The notes under the pieces: generated by a model
The model's input: only the letters and a program-made list of their open reading frames with translations
The model's database searches: none
Told to the model about the DNA's origin: nothing
Source of the DNA: JANSWP01 sp041941305
GTDB taxonomy: Bacteria; Bacteroidota; Bacteroidia; Chitinophagales; Saprospiraceae
Assembly: GCA_041941305.1 (NCBI GenBank)
Contig: JBGTQJ010000006.1
Coordinates: 1 to 64,000 of the forward strand
Direction: 5' to 3'
Length of the DNA: 64,000 bases
In this document: positions 62,324 through 64,000 of the stretch, one piece after another
How positions within the stretch are numbered: position 1 is the stretch's first letter
Layout of the letters: every line of letters starts with the position of its first letter
Program-made: the position numbers and the translations under genes

Positions 62324-62418
62324 GATGCTGTGATACTATGATGTTTCAATGTTTTGATTATTAAATTACCAAATTATATATTTATCAAAACATCGCAGCA
62401 TTGTAGTATCGTAACATC
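62324..62418. repeat. 35-bp word-type inverted repeat (GATG/ATACTA words)
   Basis: Arms 62324-62358 and 62384-62418 match at about 26 of 35 positions, and nearly all differences are transitions. Each arm is a chain of GATGCTG/GATACTA/GATGTTT-like words. It fills the upstream region shared by two divergent genes. Confidence 0.55.
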
Positions 62419-62468
62419 AATTCATATTCGTACCTTCGCAATCGTTTAATAAAAAAATCAAAAAATTT

Positions 62469-62894
62469 ATGAGAAGATTATTGTTATTTCTAACCCTAAC
62501 CTGTTGTGTGTCAATTGCTATTGGACAAAAGGCTACCAATGTAGAATTGGCTCAAAAGACAACTGAAAAGATGGTTGTCAAATTTGATTTGAACGATGAA
62601 CAAACTGCTGAAATGCAAAGAATTCAGGAGCGAAAATACAGAAACCTGACTGAAATTGAAGGTTTGAAAAAGACAGATATTGCGATGTATTTGCAAAAAT
62701 TACAGTCCATCGAATATGGAACAGATGGTTCAATCCTAAAGATGTTGACAGAAGCACAGACAGCGGTTTTCAATAAAGAGAGGATGGAAAGAAGAAAAGC
62801 CAAAGCGGCATTTCAACAAAAAATGAAAAAAGAAGGTGTTTCTGCCAGTGAAATAGAACAAAAATATTGGGAAGAGCGATTGGCAGAATATTAA
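62469..62894 (+). CDS. Exported Spy-like helical protein
   Basis: A 141-residue protein with a signal peptide (about 1-19) followed by an all-helical, charged chain. The pattern LNDEQTAEMQRIQERKYRNLTEIEGLK near 42-68 and MLTEAQTAVFNKERMERR near 97-114 resembles small Spy/CpxP-like periplasmic proteins of Bacteroidota that contain two LTxxQ-like motifs. Exact family uncertain. It is a single gene with a strong terminator behind it. Confidence 0.6.
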   Translation: MRRLLLFLTLTCCVSIAIGQKATNVELAQKTTEKMVVKFDLNDEQTAEMQRIQERKYRNLTEIEGLKKTDIAMYLQKLQSIEYGTDGSILKMLTEAQTAVFNKERMERRKAKAAFQQKMKKEGVSASEIEQKYWEERLAEY

Positions 62895-62914
62895 CTTCAT
62901 GTATGTTTAGAGAT

Positions 62915-62952
62915 AAAAAATCAGCTCCGGGGTACTCCGGAGCTGATTTTTT
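62915..62952. terminator. Bidirectional terminator
   Basis: AAAAAATCAGCTCCGG and CCGGAGCTGATTTTTT pair perfectly over 16 bases around a 6-nt loop (GGTACT), giving T runs on both strands. It serves the Spy-like gene and the PLP-enzyme gene, which converge. Confidence 0.9.
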
Positions 62953-63919
62953 ATTGGATCAAATCCCCGAACCTTTGATTGAAACCTCGAATGCCCTGTA
63001 ACCCCCCTGTATGTATGAACATAATCGTAGTCCCCTTTTTAAAATGACCCTGCCTAATTAAATCAAAAACTCCGTAAAACAATTTTCCAGTATAAATGGG
63101 ATCCAGCGGAATATCAAATTCACTTTTGAAGTTATTAATAAATGCTACCAATTCAGGATTGAATTTGGCATATCCGCCAAAGTGATAATCATTGCATATT
63201 TGCCAGTTGGTGAGCAGGTGAGCATGGCAGTTTTTTAAAAGTGTCGATACTTCGTTTTGTATGAAATCGCCTTTTAAAACTGAGAATCCGATCACCTTTT
63301 TTTCATTGTTTAATGCGGAAATGATACCTGAAACAGTGCCTCCTGTACCACAAGCCACACAGAAATAATCCGGCAATGGAGTTATTTGGGTACTTATTTC
63401 AGTAATAATTTCTTCACATCCTTTCAATGCCAGGCAGTTTGTACCCCCTTCTGGTACCAGGTAAAAATCGCCAAACTTGGAACTTAAGTTTTCGATAAAA
63501 GCAGGTTCATTTTTCTTGCGGAAAGTTCTTCTTTCGATAAAATGTAATTCCATTCCACAGGCTTTGGCAAAGGAAAGTGTTGGATTAAGAGGCAATACCT
63601 TTTCGCCTCTAATGATGCCAATGGTTTTGAAATGGAATGTTTTACCTGCAGCAGCTACTGCGGCGATGTGATTGGAGAAGGCACCTCCAAAAGTCAGGAG
63701 TTGACCATCCCCATTTTCTTTCGCATGGATAAGGTTGTACTTTAGTTTTCGCCATTTATTTCCAGAAATGTCGGGATGAAGCAGGTCATCTCTTTTTACC
63801 AATAACCGAATACCAAAACGGGAAAGCAATTCGTTTTGAAGTTCCTGAACGGGGCTTGGTGCCTGATTTGACATATCCGTTAAAATACTGATTTTCATGA
63901 ATTTAGTGAACATTGGCAT
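62951..63919 (-). CDS. ACC deaminase/D-cysteine desulfhydrase family PLP enzyme
   Basis: A 322-residue fold-type II PLP enzyme. VKRDDLLHPDISGNKWRKLKYNL holds the Schiff-base Lys (residue 55 from the outermost Met), GGAFSNHIAAVAAAG holds the Asn and His that flank PLP, and CGTGGTVSGI binds the phosphate. The group covers 1-aminocyclopropane-1-carboxylate deaminases and D-cysteine desulfhydrases; short Bacteroidota members are more likely the latter, but this cannot be read from sequence alone. The Met at residue 8 (63896-63898) is an alternative start. It shares the terminator at 62915-62952. Confidence 0.85.
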   Translation of the reverse strand: MPMFTKFMKISILTDMSNQAPSPVQELQNELLSRFGIRLLVKRDDLLHPDISGNKWRKLKYNLIHAKENGDGQLLTFGGAFSNHIAAVAAAGKTFHFKTIGIIRGEKVLPLNPTLSFAKACGMELHFIERRTFRKKNEPAFIENLSSKFGDFYLVPEGGTNCLALKGCEEIITEISTQITPLPDYFCVACGTGGTVSGIISALNNEKKVIGFSVLKGDFIQNEVSTLLKNCHAHLLTNWQICNDYHFGGYAKFNPELVAFINNFKSEFDIPLDPIYTGKLFYGVFDLIRQGHFKKGTTIMFIHTGGLQGIRGFNQRFGDLIQ

Positions 63920-64000
63920 TAAACTTGCCGTTAATGTGTAATAGGTTTTGAAAGCAAAACTTAGCGCTATTGAAAACCCAAATGAGTAAAAACAAAACGC

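Overview
The window looks like a stretch of a Bacteroidota chromosome, most likely a free-living member of the Saprospirales or a close relative. Four secreted proteins end in type IX secretion (T9SS) type A sorting domains. There is a one-piece hybrid two-component regulator (propeller, Y_Y_Y, histidine kinase, receiver, AraC HTH) and a second propeller-type sensor kinase. The -7 boxes that can be seen have the Bacteroidota form TAnnTTTG, Shine-Dalgarno sequences are absent, and the DNA is AT-rich with many intergenic hairpins. There is no phage, plasmid or CRISPR region. The organism name is an inference from these traits.

Layout. 1-4.5 kb: a membrane protein with a Pro/Thr tail, an ADP-ribosylation/crystallin J1-like small protein, an RluA-type pseudouridine synthase, an unexplained gene pair and an NlpC/P60 hydrolase. 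4.5-11.5 kb: AsmA-like protein, tRNA-Val, DUF1697, then a minus-strand operon of LytTR-type kinase and regulator with a cyclase-family hydrolase and a TPR-like membrane protein. 11.7-19.3 kb: lipid hydroxylase, DUF2147, lipoprotein, Crp/Fnr regulator, FAD-linked oxidase, Bor-like lipoprotein, XdhC and a SnoaL-like lipoprotein. 19.6-25.1 kb: dnaE, interrupted by a 417-residue intein with a LAGLIDADG homing endonuclease, tail to tail with radC. 25-31 kb: rnpA and the hybrid two-component system, with two copies of one MITE-like element nearby. 31-35 kb: two T9SS cargo proteins and aroQ. 35-45 kb: recQ, kdsD, a lipoprotein, a GNAT protein, a methyltransferase, a beta-helix/PA14 lipoprotein and a class V aminotransferase. 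45.8-48.2 kb: a T9SS adhesin-like gene broken only by an assembly gap inside a tandem repeat. 48.6-55 kb: MacB/FtsX-type permease, a PcaF-like thiolase, and a metal ABC permease fused to a DtxR/MntR-like regulator behind a perfect 36-bp palindrome. 55-64 kb: OmpA-family protein, Kelch T9SS protein, LuxR-type regulator with propeller sensor kinase, DUF3109, a Spy-like protein and an ACC deaminase/D-cysteine desulfhydrase family enzyme.

How the genes work together. Most are chromosomal housekeeping (DNA replication and repair, RNA processing, shikimate, KDO) and envelope functions (T9SS cargo, lipoproteins, OmpA, NlpC/P60, AsmA). Two sensor-regulator pairs are clearly co-transcribed. The most unusual content lies between the genes: several families of fold-back or MITE-like elements, at least one family present twice in opposite orientation, and a class of hairpins each built from its own degenerate short word. 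One such word array runs into the signal peptide of a lipoprotein.

Limits. Everything was read by eye. Family names come from motifs and remembered family patterns, not from searches, and folding energies and genome-wide copy numbers were not computed.
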